From assembly GCA_019187665.1 (NCBI GenBank), contig JABARH010000004.1, forward strand, positions 186,001 to 250,000: DNA of 64,000 bases, written 5' to 3'. Below, piece after piece: positions 43,574 to 52,715 of this stretch (position 1 is its first letter; every line of letters begins with the position of its first letter). This stretch comes from Anaerolineales bacterium. Its GTDB lineage: Bacteria > Chloroflexota > Anaerolineae > Anaerolineales > Villigracilaceae. The notes beneath the pieces were generated by a model. That model ran no database searches. It was not told where the DNA came from and worked only from the letters and a program-made list of their open reading frames with translations. The translations under genes were made by a program, and so were the position numbers.

Positions 43574-44518
43574 TTAAATCTGGCCCAAAATTTCCATTAA
43601 CCATTCAAACGCCGCATCGGACATCGGCTCGCCCGACACTCCAAAATGCTCGTTGACTTGTCCGTGATTCTTTTCGGTTGCAGGTTGGATAAAGGAGGAT
43701 ACGCCTGCTTCTTCCAAAGCCTGCGCGAAATGCTCGGTCAATAGTTTGCGGCCGGGCGCTTCTCCGCTGTAGACGAGAAAAAATGGTGGAAGGGATTGTC
43801 CAGGTTCCACATACGTGATGGGGGAGAAGTGAGTCCACATTTGCGGATCATCAGTGAAGGCATTGATATAAGTGCGGCTTGTGCGGGCAGACGCGTTTTC
43901 CATCAGGGTGTTGATATCATACGCCTGTGTGTCCAGCGAGATGACGCCGTGAATATCCGCCAGCGACATGGCTTCAGCTTCGAGATAACTTGGATCGGTG
44001 GCAACAAGTGAAACGAGATGTGCGCCTGCGGAGTGACCCATGAGGAAGATGCGCGTCGGATCGCCGCCATATTGTGCGATGTTGTCCTTTGTCCACGCGA
44101 TGGCTGCGGCGATGTCGCCGACTTGCTCAGCAATATCCACATCAGGGATGAGGCGATAGTCAACTGAGACGAATACGAATCCATGTTGATTGAACGCGGC
44201 GGGTTTTGCGTCCACGTTGGATCGGTTGCCGCGCGTCCAGCCGCCTCCGTGAACATAGATCATCACCGGCGCATTTTGCTGGCTGGTCGGATAAATGTCG
44301 AGGCTGAGGCGGCGCGGATCGTCTGTCTGTTCATCCGAATAACGAATATCGAATATCGGCTCGATCGAATGCGGAACTGGCGAAGCGATGGCGGGCGAGG
44401 CGGTTGGCGAGGGCGAAGCCGCTTGGGGCGGGGAAAGAAGCGATGTGTCCACGCGGGGAGCGAACCGGCAGGAGGTCAATGTCAGCGCGAGCAGGAAGAT
44501 CAAGGTCAGGCGTTTCAT
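43574..44518 (-). CDS. Secreted lipoprotein esterase (alpha/beta hydrolase)
   Basis: A 314-residue exported hydrolase. Signal peptide with lipobox LTSC, a proline/serine-rich linker (about 30-50), then an alpha/beta hydrolase domain with the oxyanion HGGGW, nucleophile GHSAG and a late His (NHGQVNEHF). It belongs to the carboxylesterase/HSL-like group; substrate unknown. Confidence 0.85.
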   Translation of the reverse strand: MKRLTLIFLLALTLTSCRFAPRVDTSLLSPPQAASPSPTASPAIASPVPHSIEPIFDIRYSDEQTDDPRRLSLDIYPTSQQNAPVMIYVHGGGWTRGNRSNVDAKPAAFNQHGFVFVSVDYRLIPDVDIAEQVGDIAAAIAWTKDNIAQYGGDPTRIFLMGHSAGAHLVSLVATDPSYLEAEAMSLADIHGVISLDTQAYDINTLMENASARTSRTYINAFTDDPQMWTHFSPITYVEPGQSLPPFFLVYSGEAPGRKLLTEHFAQALEEAGVSSFIQPATEKNHGQVNEHFGVSGEPMSDAAFEWLMEILGQI

Positions 44519-44561
44519 ATTCCAAATTATGCTTCATTTCAATTAACGCAGGGTGACGCGC

Positions 44562-44592
44562 TTGTAAAAAAAATGGGGATTTACGTTACAAT
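44562..44592 (+). promoter_or_regulatory. Possible promoter giving leaderless glgA mRNA
   Basis: TTGTAA (44562-44567), 19-bp spacer, TACAAT (44587-44592); the ATG at 44600 is seven bases after the -10 box, the same spacing as at 15331-15339. No ribosome binding site is seen before either candidate ATG. Confidence 0.4.
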
Positions 44593-44599
44593 TGCGGCG

Positions 44600-46018
44600 A
44601 TGCCAAACCCGATACGCGTTTTATTTTTGGCGGCGGAAGCCGACCCGTTTGTGAAGGTGGGCGGACTGGGCGACGTTTCTGCCGCTTTATCGCGCGCCCT
44701 GCGCTCCCTGCCCGATTCACAACTGGACGTGAGGCTGGCTCTGCCGCATCACGGCGTGATCAAAGCCAACGCGCGCCCGCTTGAGATGTTCCCGATGCGC
44801 TACGGCGACAGGGAAGTGACTGTGCAGGTTTCGGAGACGAGCGTGGATGGGATGCCGGTGTATTTGATCGGCGGCGAACCGATTGCGGCAGTCGGCTCGG
44901 TGTATTCTTCCAACCCGGCGCTCGATGCGGAAAAATATTCTTTCTTCTCGCTGGCGGCATTGCAACTGCCCCGCATCCTAAATTGGGAGATGAATATTTT
45001 GCACGCGCACGATTGGCACACGGCGCTGGCGGTCTATGCACTTCTGCTCAAACGCTGGGACGGGGAAATGCGCGGCGTTTCGTCGGTGCTGACTTTGCAT
45101 AACCTGCCTTATATGGGCGGCGACGTGACGGAGATTCTCAAGTCATACAGTTTGCCGGTCGCGCAGACCGATTTGCCGGATTGGGCACACGCGCTCCCTC
45201 TGCCGCTTGGGCTGTTCGCGGCAGACGCGGTTGTGGCGGTCTCACCGACGTATCGCGACGAAATCCTCACGGAAAGATTCGGCTGTGGTTTGCAGGATTT
45301 TCTGCATCGCCGCAAAGAAACCCTGTACGGAATTTTGAACGGCATTGATACGCTTGCCTACGATCCAGCAACAGATGAGGCGATTCCCTTCCAATACACA
45401 GCGGAGAATCCATCCATCCGCGAAAAAAACAAAGCCGCACTGCAAACAAAACTCGGACTCGAGGCCGGTCCGCTGATTCCGGTGTTCGGCATGGTCACGC
45501 GCATGGACAAACAAAAGGGGGTAGACTCTGCACTGGAAGTCCTCCGCAAACTCGACGACCTTCCCTGGCAGTTCGTCATCCTCGGCACAGGCGATCCCGA
45601 ACTGGAGGAACAGGCGCGCACACTGCAAAAAGACATGCCGATGCGTGTCCGCGTTGAGTCGCGTTTCGATGCGAAGCTGGCGCGTCAAATTTATGCGGGC
45701 GCGGACATGCTACTCATGCCATCGCGCTATGAGCCTTGCGGACTCGCTCAAATGATCGCCATGCGTTACGGCTGCATCCCCATCGTTCACGCCACCGGCG
45801 GACTCAGCGACACGGTCAACAACTCAAACGGCTTCCTCTTTAAAACCGATACGCCGCGCGCCTTTCGCGGAGCGATCCTTAAAGCCCTGACCGCCTTCTC
45901 CGACCGCGACGCGTGGATCGCCCGGCAAAAGAACGCCATGCAAACCGATTTTTCGTGGGGGCGTTCGGCGCAAACGTATTTCGAACTCTATCAATCCCTG
46001 CTGAATAAAAAACCGTGA
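44600..46018 (+). CDS. glgA: Glycogen synthase (ADP-glucose)
   Basis: A 472-residue GT5 glycosyltransferase. The ADP-glucose loop VKVGGLGDV is near the start, HDWHTAL follows, and the C-terminal PSRYEPCGLAQMIAMRYG is the second nucleotide-binding signature. The alternative ATG at 44573 adds nine residues; the family normally begins a few residues before the LFLAAEADPF-like strand, favouring 44600. It overlaps malQ by 4 bp. Confidence 0.92.
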   Translation: MPNPIRVLFLAAEADPFVKVGGLGDVSAALSRALRSLPDSQLDVRLALPHHGVIKANARPLEMFPMRYGDREVTVQVSETSVDGMPVYLIGGEPIAAVGSVYSSNPALDAEKYSFFSLAALQLPRILNWEMNILHAHDWHTALAVYALLLKRWDGEMRGVSSVLTLHNLPYMGGDVTEILKSYSLPVAQTDLPDWAHALPLPLGLFAADAVVAVSPTYRDEILTERFGCGLQDFLHRRKETLYGILNGIDTLAYDPATDEAIPFQYTAENPSIREKNKAALQTKLGLEAGPLIPVFGMVTRMDKQKGVDSALEVLRKLDDLPWQFVILGTGDPELEEQARTLQKDMPMRVRVESRFDAKLARQIYAGADMLLMPSRYEPCGLAQMIAMRYGCIPIVHATGGLSDTVNNSNGFLFKTDTPRAFRGAILKALTAFSDRDAWIARQKNAMQTDFSWGRSAQTYFELYQSLLNKKP

Positions 46019-47511
46019 CCTTTCAACGCTCGGGCGGAATCCTGCTCCACCCAACCAGCCTGCCCGGACCGTACGGCATCGGCGACCTCGGTCCCGAGGC
46101 GCATCGCTTTGTGGATTTCCTCGCCGAGAGCCGCACGCGCCTCTGGCAGGTGCTTCCCCTCGGTCCCACCGGCTACGGCGACTCGCCTTATCAATGCTTC
46201 TCCGCCTTCGCGGGCAATCCCTATCTCATCAGCCCGGACTTTCTCCAGCGCGACGGATTCCTGCACTCGAACGATCTCATTGAGAAGACAAATTTCTCCG
46301 CAAAGAAAGTGGACTTCGGGCAGATCATCCCCTGGAAATTAAATTTACTCGAACGCGCATACCGTCGCTTCACATCCGACTCCGGACGGGATCGCCCGGA
46401 CTTTAATTTTTTCTGCGCCCAAAACGAATCCTGGCTCGAAGACTTTGCGCTCTTCATGTCCATCAAGGAGGCGCAGGGAGGCGGTTCGTGGAGCGACTGG
46501 CCCGCTCCGCTTCGCAAGCGCGAACCGTCAGCGCTCGAAGAATCGAAGCGCACGCTGGTCGATTCGATTCTGCGTTACAAATTTTATCAATTCCTTTTCT
46601 TCAAACAGTGGGGCGAACTCCGTCATCATGCTAATCAGCGCGGCGTAAAAATTATCGGCGATCTTCCCATCTTTGTCGCCTACGACTCGTCGGATGCGTG
46701 GGCGCACCCGGAACTATTTTTCTTCGACGAGAACCGCATGCCGACCGTTGTCGCCGGCGTCCCGCCGGATGGATTTTCGACGACCGGTCAATTGTGGGGC
46801 AATCCGCTCTACGATTGGCAAAAGCACAAAGAGAGCGGCTTCGAGTGGTGGCAGGCGCGTTTCCGCGCCGCGCTGGCGCAAGTGGACGTGATTCGTCTCG
46901 ATCATTTCCGCGGCTTCGCCGGGTACTATGAAATTCCAGCGAGCCATCCCACCGCCGAACATGGTCAATGGAAACACGCCCTCGGCGCGGAGATGTTCGC
47001 CGCCGTCCGGCAGGCGCGCGGCGATTTGCCGGTCATTGCCGAAGATCTCGGACTGATTACCGAAGATGTGATTGCATTGCGCGACGACAACGGTTTCCCC
47101 GGCATGAAGGTTTTGCAATTTGCTTTTTCAGATCCCGAAAATCAATTCCTGCCGCATCATTATTCGCAACACTGCGTCGTGTACACCGGTGTCCACGACA
47201 ATGACACAACGCGCGGCTGGTATGAGGCGGCTTCCGCTGGTGAGCGTGAATTTGCTTTACGCTATCTTGGGTTGAAGGCTGGTAAAAGCATGGCGAGGGA
47301 ATTTCCCAGGCATCTCATTCGTGCCGCATGGTCTTCCCTGGCTGTCTTTGCCCTCGCACCCATGCAGGACTTCCTTGCCCTCGGAGGGGAGGCGCGCTTC
47401 AACTATCCCTCGCGTCTCGGCGGCAACTGGGAATGGCGCATGGATGCGTCCGCGTTGACGGATGAATTATGCGGCCGAATCCGCGAGTTGAATTATTTAT
47501 ATGGCCGTTGA
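46015..47511 (+). CDS. malQ: 4-alpha-glucanotransferase (amylomaltase)
   Basis: A 498-residue GH77 enzyme. GILLHPTSLPGPYGIGDLG at the start, DLPIFVAYDSSDAWAHPELF, the nucleophile Asp in IRLDHFRGF, the acid Glu in VIAEDLG and VYTGVHDNDTTRGW are in order. It transfers glucan segments; with glgA it forms a glycogen pair. GTG start overlapping the glgA stop. Confidence 0.95.
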   Translation: MTFQRSGGILLHPTSLPGPYGIGDLGPEAHRFVDFLAESRTRLWQVLPLGPTGYGDSPYQCFSAFAGNPYLISPDFLQRDGFLHSNDLIEKTNFSAKKVDFGQIIPWKLNLLERAYRRFTSDSGRDRPDFNFFCAQNESWLEDFALFMSIKEAQGGGSWSDWPAPLRKREPSALEESKRTLVDSILRYKFYQFLFFKQWGELRHHANQRGVKIIGDLPIFVAYDSSDAWAHPELFFFDENRMPTVVAGVPPDGFSTTGQLWGNPLYDWQKHKESGFEWWQARFRAALAQVDVIRLDHFRGFAGYYEIPASHPTAEHGQWKHALGAEMFAAVRQARGDLPVIAEDLGLITEDVIALRDDNGFPGMKVLQFAFSDPENQFLPHHYSQHCVVYTGVHDNDTTRGWYEAASAGEREFALRYLGLKAGKSMAREFPRHLIRAAWSSLAVFALAPMQDFLALGGEARFNYPSRLGGNWEWRMDASALTDELCGRIRELNYLYGR

Positions 47512-47608
47512 CTGAAAAGGCGGGTCTCCAGGGGAAGCCTGCCGTTTCAAGGCAGAGCAGAGAAGCCGCGCGCCCGCTTCGCCTCTGAAAATTCATGCGG
47601 TTCGGCGG

Positions 47609-47637
47609 TTGACATTCTTTTCTCAAGCCGCTATAAT
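47609..47637 (+). promoter_or_regulatory. Consensus promoter of the ribosomal protein operon
   Basis: TTGACA (47609-47614), 17-bp spacer, TATAAT (47632-47637): a perfect sigma-70-type match, the best in the window. Confidence 0.9.
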
Positions 47638-47643
47638 CCCGCT

Positions 47644-47765
47644 CGCTCTTCTGCCCTGGCGGACGCTTGCCAGGGCGGATGCGTGCATACCGGCTTCCCC
47701 TCGTTCAGGCGCAGGATGTGAACGTTCCCGCAGGGATGGAGGCGAAGTGAATCCGTGGAGAAAAC
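47644..47765 (+). ncRNA. Structured 5' leader of rplU
   Basis: About 120 nt lie between the predicted start site and the rplU ATG. An 8-bp perfect stem GCCCTGGC/GCCAGGGC (47653-47660, 47669-47676) is followed by further GC-rich pairing. L21 operons often have autoregulatory leaders; this is a candidate of that kind, not matched to a known Rfam shape by eye. Confidence 0.4.
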
Positions 47766-48401
47766 ATGAAATACGCGATCGTTGAAAGCGGCGGCAAACA
47801 ATTCAAAGCCGTCGAAGGCGAGGCCATTGATGTGGATCGCCTGCCGGGCCAGCCCGGCGAAGACTGGGCGCTCGATAAGGTCTTGATGTTCGTGGATGGC
47901 GAAACCGTCTCGGTGGGCAAGCCGAATATCAGCGGCATGGTTGTGCATGCCTCCATCGTGGAGCATTTCCGCGGGGATAAGGTTGTCGCCTTCCGCTATT
48001 CCCCCAAGAAACGTATCCGGGTCCGACGCGGCCAGCGTCACGAGTACACCCGCCTGATGGTGGCTGGGATCGGCGGCGCCAAACCGGAGAAAAAGGCCGC
48101 GCAAGCCGCGCCCCAGCCTGAGGTCGGCGCAGAAGCGATGGATGATCTCGTCCGGATCGAGGGCGTCGGCGCCAAAGCCGCGCAGGCGTTGCGCGCCGCG
48201 GGTGTTGTCACGTTTGCCCAACTGGCGGAAACCGGTCTCGAAGATGTTCAGGCGATCCTCCATGAAGCCGGATTGCATATGAATCCCGAGACCTGGGCCG
48301 AACAGGCCAAACTGGCGGCCGCCGGTGACTGGAAGGCGTTCGAGACGCTGCAGAAGAAATTAATCGGCGGACGCAAGGCCGCGCCCGCGCGGAAGAATTA
48401 A
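47766..48401 (+). CDS. rplU: Ribosomal protein L21 with C-terminal HhH domain
   Basis: A 211-residue protein, about twice the usual L21. Residues 1-100 are L21 ([37 protein letters not shown]). An Ala/Pro linker (about 100-118) leads to a helix-hairpin-helix domain (about 122-200: [32 protein letters not shown]), of the sort seen in 'flap endonuclease-like' HhH proteins, and a basic tail. L31 in the same operon has a similar extension. Confidence 0.93.
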   Translation: MKYAIVESGGKQFKAVEGEAIDVDRLPGQPGEDWALDKVLMFVDGETVSVGKPNISGMVVHASIVEHFRGDKVVAFRYSPKKRIRVRRGQRHEYTRLMVAGIGGAKPEKKAAQAAPQPEVGAEAMDDLVRIEGVGAKAAQALRAAGVVTFAQLAETGLEDVQAILHEAGLHMNPETWAEQAKLAAAGDWKAFETLQKKLIGGRKAAPARKN

Positions 48402-48412
48402 GTGAGGTAGCC

Positions 48413-48670
48413 ATGGCACATAAAAAAGGCGGCGGTTCAAGCCGCAACGGCCGAGACAGCAATTCCCAGCGGTTGGGTGTGAAGCGCTACGCGGGGCAGA
48501 TTGTCCTTTCGGGCAACATCCTCGTGCGACAGCGCGGTACGCGCATCAAGCCGGGCTTGAATGTGCGCGCCGGTAAAGACGATACCCTGTTCGCGACGAT
48601 TGACGGCGTGGTGATGTACGATATTTTCCATGGCGGCAAGCGCGTGAATGTGATGCCGCAGGCGGAGTAG
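48413..48670 (+). CDS. rpmA: Ribosomal protein L27
   Basis: An 85-residue L27: [20 protein letters not shown] at the start reaches the peptidyl-transferase centre in known ribosomes, then [11 protein letters not shown] and [13 protein letters not shown]. No cleavable N-terminal extension. Eleven bases after rplU, in the usual L21-L27 order. Confidence 0.97.
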   Translation: MAHKKGGGSSRNGRDSNSQRLGVKRYAGQIVLSGNILVRQRGTRIKPGLNVRAGKDDTLFATIDGVVMYDIFHGGKRVNVMPQAE

Positions 48671-48673
48671 ACG

Positions 48674-49150
48674 ATGAAAGAAAAAATCCACCCTGATTTT
48701 TACGAAGCCAAGGTGACCTGCGCCTCATGCGGCGCCACCTGGGTGACTGGTTCGACCCGCAAGGAATTGCGCGTGGACATCTGCTCCAACTGCCATCCTT
48801 ATTTTACCGGCGAGGCGGCGCGCCTCCTGGACATCGAAGGCCAGGTGGATCGGTTCTACAAGAAGGTAAAGGCCGCGCAGACTCACGTGGAAGAGAAGAA
48901 GGCGCGCGAGGCTGCAAAGCTGGAGCGCCCGATCTCTGAGCTGGAATTGAGCGACCGCGCCACGAACGCGTTGATCAAAGCCGGCATTAAAAACATTCCG
49001 CAGTTTCTCGAGAAGATTTCCGCTGGCGATGAAGCCCTGCTGGCAATTGACGGTTTCGGCCGCAAGGCATTGATTGACGCCCGGAAGAAACTGCGAGCGC
49101 TGGGCTTTGATCTTCCAGAGGCGGCCGCGACAACGGAAGCCGCTGCGTAG
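48674..49150 (+). CDS. rpmE: Ribosomal protein L31 with C-terminal HhH domain
   Basis: A 158-residue protein. Residues 1-72 are zinc-type L31 (MKEKIHPDFYEAKVTCASCG with a second CSNCHPYFTG pair). A charged helical linker (about 73-95) leads to a helix-hairpin-helix module (about 98-148: LELSDRATNALIKAGIKNIP, LLAIDGFGRKALIDARKKL) resembling the RNA polymerase alpha C-terminal domain. L31 is normally 65-90 residues, so the tail is unusual. Confidence 0.93.
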   Translation: MKEKIHPDFYEAKVTCASCGATWVTGSTRKELRVDICSNCHPYFTGEAARLLDIEGQVDRFYKKVKAAQTHVEEKKAREAAKLERPISELELSDRATNALIKAGIKNIPQFLEKISAGDEALLAIDGFGRKALIDARKKLRALGFDLPEAAATTEAAA

Positions 49151-49167
49151 TTTCTTTCGTTTGATGC

Positions 49168-49197
49168 AAACGGCGCGAGCAATCGCGCCGTTTTTTT
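49168..49197 (+). terminator. Terminator of the L21-L27-L31 operon
   Basis: An 11-bp perfect stem (49168-49178 with 49183-49193) capped by a GCAA tetraloop, followed by a T-run. Confidence 0.9.
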
Positions 49198-49567
49198 ATT
49201 TAACGGTTCTCTCCCGTACATTTGCACCGCTACGCCCGCAAAGCCTGTACTGAGCGAAGCCGAAGTGAACGCAAAGAAAACCTTTTTAACTTGGCGATCT
49301 TAGCGTGCTTTGCGGTAAAAATCTTCTCATGCACGGTAGAGAATTTAACGGCAGGACGTTCGCTTGCCCGCAGATCGGCGCGAGAGAACGCCGAAGGAAA
49401 AAAGAGGAGAAGGCGATCGCCTTCATGAAGATCAACCTTGCGAACCTTGCAATCTCAGGTAAACTTGCAAGCAGATATTCACCCTCGCCTTGTCTACGCC
49501 GGGCGCAAGCGTCGGCAGCGCTCTCCTTGTACAGGAGATGGGACAGGGAATGTTCAAAAGGAACTCT
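49198..49567. other. Gene-free stretch before tdk
   Basis: About 370 bp with no convincing gene; the open frames here have no family features. It contains one dispersed repeat (49241-49267) and a palindrome AAGGCGATCGCCTT near 49410. No promoter stands out. Confidence 0.6.
49241..49267. repeat. Dispersed GCCTGTACTGAGCGAAGCCGAAG-type repeat
   Basis: The stretch CCTGTACTGAGCGAAGCCGA is of a kind often scattered through Anaerolineae genomes. A related copy in the opposite orientation lies inside ppdK (57723-57745). Confidence 0.55.
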
Positions 49568-50137
49568 ATGCGTCATACGCACGGCTCGATCGAAGTGATT
49601 TGCGGCTCGATGTTCAGCGGCAAGACGGATGAATTAATCCGCCGTCTGGTGCGCGCCACCATTGCGAAGCAGAAGGTACAGGTTTTCAAACCCGCCATTG
49701 ATGTGCGGTATGCCGTCGAAAAGGTGACCTCGCACGCGGGCGCGGATTTTGATGCGATCCCGGTCGGGAAGGCCGCCGATATTCACGAGAAAATAGACCG
49801 CAGCGCGACCGTCATCGCGATTGACGAGACTCAGTTCATGGACGCGGAGATCGTCTCGACCGCGCGCGGACTTGCCGACAAGGGACTGCGCGTCATCGCA
49901 GCCGGACTCGACCAGGATTTTCGCGGCGAACCGTTCGGCCCCATGCCCGCGCTCATGGCGCTGGCCGAGCGCGTGGATAAACTCCACGCCATCTGCATGG
50001 TCTGCGGAGACGAGGCCTCGCGCACCCAGCGACTGGTTAACGGCAGGCCCGCGCGCTATGACGATCCCGTCGTCATCGTCGGCGCGTCGGAGATGTACGA
50101 GGCGCGCTGCCGCAGGCATCACGAAGTCCCTCGCTAA
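49568..50137 (+). CDS. tdk: Thymidine kinase
   Basis: A 189-residue type II thymidine kinase. Walker [12 protein letters not shown], the DETQFMD Asp/Glu pair, [15 protein letters not shown] and the zinc lid (CMVC and CRRH) are all present. It phosphorylates thymidine in salvage. AAAAGGA six bases before the ATG at 49568 decides the start over upstream ATGs at 49538 and 49550. Confidence 0.92.
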   Translation: MRHTHGSIEVICGSMFSGKTDELIRRLVRATIAKQKVQVFKPAIDVRYAVEKVTSHAGADFDAIPVGKAADIHEKIDRSATVIAIDETQFMDAEIVSTARGLADKGLRVIAAGLDQDFRGEPFGPMPALMALAERVDKLHAICMVCGDEASRTQRLVNGRPARYDDPVVIVGASEMYEARCRRHHEVPR

Positions 50138-50145
50138 CAACCAAT

Positions 50146-50306
50146 ATGCAAAACTACCAGGACTTCCTCGCCGCTGACGCCAGCCCCGCAGGGGCTTTCA
50201 CGTGCTGAGGCGGGGATTTCAATCCCCCGCCGAATCGAACCATCAGACCGCGCGACTACTCAAGTATCAAACGCAATCATGCAAAACTACCAGGACTTCC
50301 TCGCCG
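50146..50306 (+). repeat. 28-bp duplication of the hpt start flanking a 105-bp insert
   Basis: The first 28 bases of hpt (50279-50306) occur identically at 50146-50173. Between them lie 105 bp with two hairpins (GCCCCGCAGGGGC; GGCGGGG with CCCCCGCC). The upstream copy opens a 20-codon frame that soon stops. Confidence 0.9.
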
Positions 50307-50836
50307 AAACCCTCATTGACCCCGAGACCCTCCAGCAGCGCGTGCGCGAACTCGGAGCCGAGATCAGCCGCGACTACGCCGACGCGAACGGCAATCTCCT
50401 GCTGATCTGCATCCTGCGCGGCGGCGTGCCCTTCCTCGTTGATCTCATGCGCTGCATCGCCGTCCCGCATCGGATTGATTTCATGGCGATCTCCTCCTAT
50501 GGTGTTGGCGCGCGCGAATCCAGCGGCAACGTCCGACTCACGATGGACCTGATGACCAACATCAAAGACAAACACGTCCTGCTCGTCGAAGACATCATAG
50601 ACAGCGGCCGCACCATCGCCTCCGTCCTCGAGTTACTTGGAACGCGCCAGCCCGCCAGCCTTAAAGTCTGCGCGTTGCTCGATAAAGAAAGCCGCCGCGA
50701 GGTTGAAGTTCCGATTCACTATCGCGGCTTTAACATTCCCGACGCATACGTCTTCGGCTATGGCCTCGACATTGACGAGTATTATCGCAACCTGCCCTTT
50801 ATTGGAGTCGTGGATTTGGAGAAGTATGGAAAGTAA
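50279..50836 (+). CDS. hpt: Hypoxanthine phosphoribosyltransferase
   Basis: A 185-residue purine salvage enzyme. CILRGGVPFL, SSYG and the PRPP loop LLVEDIIDSGRTI are present, as is the late YRNLPFIGVV segment. It makes IMP or GMP from free bases and PRPP. Its 5' end is duplicated 133 bp upstream. The stop codon falls in the first unit of the following octamer array. Confidence 0.95.
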   Translation: MQNYQDFLAETLIDPETLQQRVRELGAEISRDYADANGNLLLICILRGGVPFLVDLMRCIAVPHRIDFMAISSYGVGARESSGNVRLTMDLMTNIKDKHVLLVEDIIDSGRTIASVLELLGTRQPASLKVCALLDKESRREVEVPIHYRGFNIPDAYVFGYGLDIDEYYRNLPFIGVVDLEKYGK

Positions 50837-50970
50837 ACAGGTAGACAGGTAGACAGGTAGACAGGTAAACACGTAAACAGGTAAACAAATAAACGCGTAA
50901 ACAGGTAGACAGGTAAACACGTAAACAGGTAACACGTAACACGTAACTCGTATCCCGCAACTCGCAACTC
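50833..50970. repeat. Octamer array switching to heptamers
   Basis: Twelve 8-bp units (GTAAACAG, GTAGACAG and variants; 50833-50928) are followed by six 7-bp units (GTAACAC twice, GTAACTC, GTATCCC, GCAACTC twice; 50929-50970). The heptamers match those at 40101-40209. The array runs from the hpt stop to eight bases before the next ATG. Confidence 0.95.
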
Positions 50971-50978
50971 ACCTTCCA

Positions 50979-52649
50979 ATGCCCTCCGATTCTCCTCCCT
51001 CTTCGTATTCCAGCCGCTGGGTCGCGAAAGTGCGCGGGCAGATCATCGCGCAGGGGGGGACGCCCGATCAGGCCCTGCGCGCCGCGCAGTCCAGCCGCCA
51101 CAAAGAAACGCCCGAAATTATTTTCATGCCTCCCGCCTCTCCATTTTCATTTTCGCCTCTATTCGACAAAATCCGCGCAGCCCTGCCCGATGTGGAACTC
51201 TACCTCGTTGGCGGCGCGGTGCGCGACGCCATGCTGGGCCGCCTCTCTCTCGACCTCGATTTTGCCGCGCCCTCGCAGGGCATTAAACTCGCCCGCCGCA
51301 TTGCCGACTTCCTCGACGCGGACATCTTTCCCCTCGATAACGACCGCGACACAGGCCGCGTCATCGCGACCCTGCCAGACGGATCACGCGAGAAAGCGGA
51401 CTTCGCCACCTATCGCGGCGCATCTCTCGAAGATGACCTCCGCAACCGCGACTTCACCGTCAATGCCATGGCGGTGGATTTGCAAACAATGTCCCTGCAT
51501 GATCCGCTCAACGGCGCGAACGATCTTCGCAACAAGAAGCTGCGCGCCTGCGCAGAGACCTCCATCAGCGATGACCCGATTCGCATCCTGCGCGGGGTGC
51601 GTCTCGCCGCCTCGCTGGGATTCCAGATCGAGTCGGGGACGCGGCAAATGATGAAGTCCGCCGCGCCGCTCCTCGGGCGGGTCTCGAACGAGCGCGTCCG
51701 CGACGAGTTGTTCAAAATCCTCGAAGGTCCGCAACCAGCCGCGTCCATGCGCGCATTGGATATGCTCGGCGCGCTCCATGTCATCCTGCCCGAACTCGAA
51801 GCGCTGAAAGGCGTGGGGCAGCCCGACCCGCACATTTACGATGTCTGGGAACATACTTTGCAGGTCCTGTCCGCGCTCGAGACGATCATGTCTGCGCTGG
51901 CGGCGGGCTACGATCCCGAACAAACCAGCGATCTGTTCACGGGTTTACTGGTGACGCGCCTCGGTCGTTATCGCGGGCAATACGCGCAACATTTTGCGAA
52001 CGCGCTCAACGCCGATCGTTCTGTCCGCGGCCTGTTATTTTTTGCCGCGTTGTGTCACGATATCGCCAAGCCCCACGCCAAAAGCGTGGATGAAAACGGC
52101 CGCATCCGTTTTTGGGGCCACGATGAAATGGGCGCGGAGATGGCCGCGGCGCGCGCCCGCGCGCTTTCGTTGAGCAATGACGAGACCGCGCGCCTGACGG
52201 TCATCATCAAAAACCACATGCGGATTCACTTCCATGCCAATCGCAAGGAGAGCGAGGATAAAGACCCCTCGCGCCGCGCCATCTACCGCTTTTTCAAAGA
52301 CAGCGGCGCAGCAGGACTCGACCTGGTTCTGCTCGCGCTGGCAGACCTGCGCGCCACGCGCGGCAACACCCTCAAACAAGAAACATGGGCGGCCGCGCTG
52401 GATGTCTGCCGCATCTTCCTCGAAAATTATTGGGAACGCCCTGAAGAAGTCATCTCCCCGCCGCGCCTGCTGGATGGGAATGGACTCATGCGCGCGTTGA
52501 ATCTCAAACCTGGCCCGCGCCTGGGCGACCTGCTCGAAGCGATCCGTGAAGGTCAGGCGGTAGGGAAGGTGTCCACGCGCGAGGAAGCCATTGAGTTTGG
52601 AAAGAAGTGGCTGGCAGAGAATCCCGAAGCAAACACCTCATCATCCTGA
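50979..52649 (+). CDS. cca: CCA tRNA nucleotidyltransferase/poly(A) polymerase family, HD domain
   Basis: A 556-residue class II nucleotidyltransferase. A 45-residue N-terminal extension (WVAKVRGQIIAQGGTPDQAL, DUF5678-like) precedes the head domain: YLVGGAVRDAMLG, catalytic LDLDF, RDFTVNAMA, then DDPIRILRGVRLAASLGF. The HD domain has FAALCHDIAKPHA and IIKNHMRIHF. It should add or repair tRNA 3' CCA ends; a poly(A) polymerase role cannot be excluded. Confidence 0.88.
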   Translation: MPSDSPPSSYSSRWVAKVRGQIIAQGGTPDQALRAAQSSRHKETPEIIFMPPASPFSFSPLFDKIRAALPDVELYLVGGAVRDAMLGRLSLDLDFAAPSQGIKLARRIADFLDADIFPLDNDRDTGRVIATLPDGSREKADFATYRGASLEDDLRNRDFTVNAMAVDLQTMSLHDPLNGANDLRNKKLRACAETSISDDPIRILRGVRLAASLGFQIESGTRQMMKSAAPLLGRVSNERVRDELFKILEGPQPAASMRALDMLGALHVILPELEALKGVGQPDPHIYDVWEHTLQVLSALETIMSALAAGYDPEQTSDLFTGLLVTRLGRYRGQYAQHFANALNADRSVRGLLFFAALCHDIAKPHAKSVDENGRIRFWGHDEMGAEMAAARARALSLSNDETARLTVIIKNHMRIHFHANRKESEDKDPSRRAIYRFFKDSGAAGLDLVLLALADLRATRGNTLKQETWAAALDVCRIFLENYWERPEEVISPPRLLDGNGLMRALNLKPGPRLGDLLEAIREGQAVGKVSTREEAIEFGKKWLAENPEANTSSS

Positions 52650-52650
52650 C

Positions 52651-52713
52651 GTAATCGAATATCGAATATCGAATATCGAATATCGAATATCGGTACTCGG
52701 TACTCGGGAGTCG
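52651..52713. repeat. Heptamer array, 9 units
   Basis: GTAATCG, AATATCG five times, GTACTCG twice, GGAGTCG: nine 7-bp units in register, from one base after the cca stop to two bases before the ATG of a broken gene fragment. Confidence 0.9.
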
Positions 52714-52715
52714 GA

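Noticed and set aside
49406..49419. HIP1-type GCGATCGC palindrome
   Set aside because: Occurs only a few times in the window, including inside genes (for example near 25840 and 28563), at a rate not clearly above chance.
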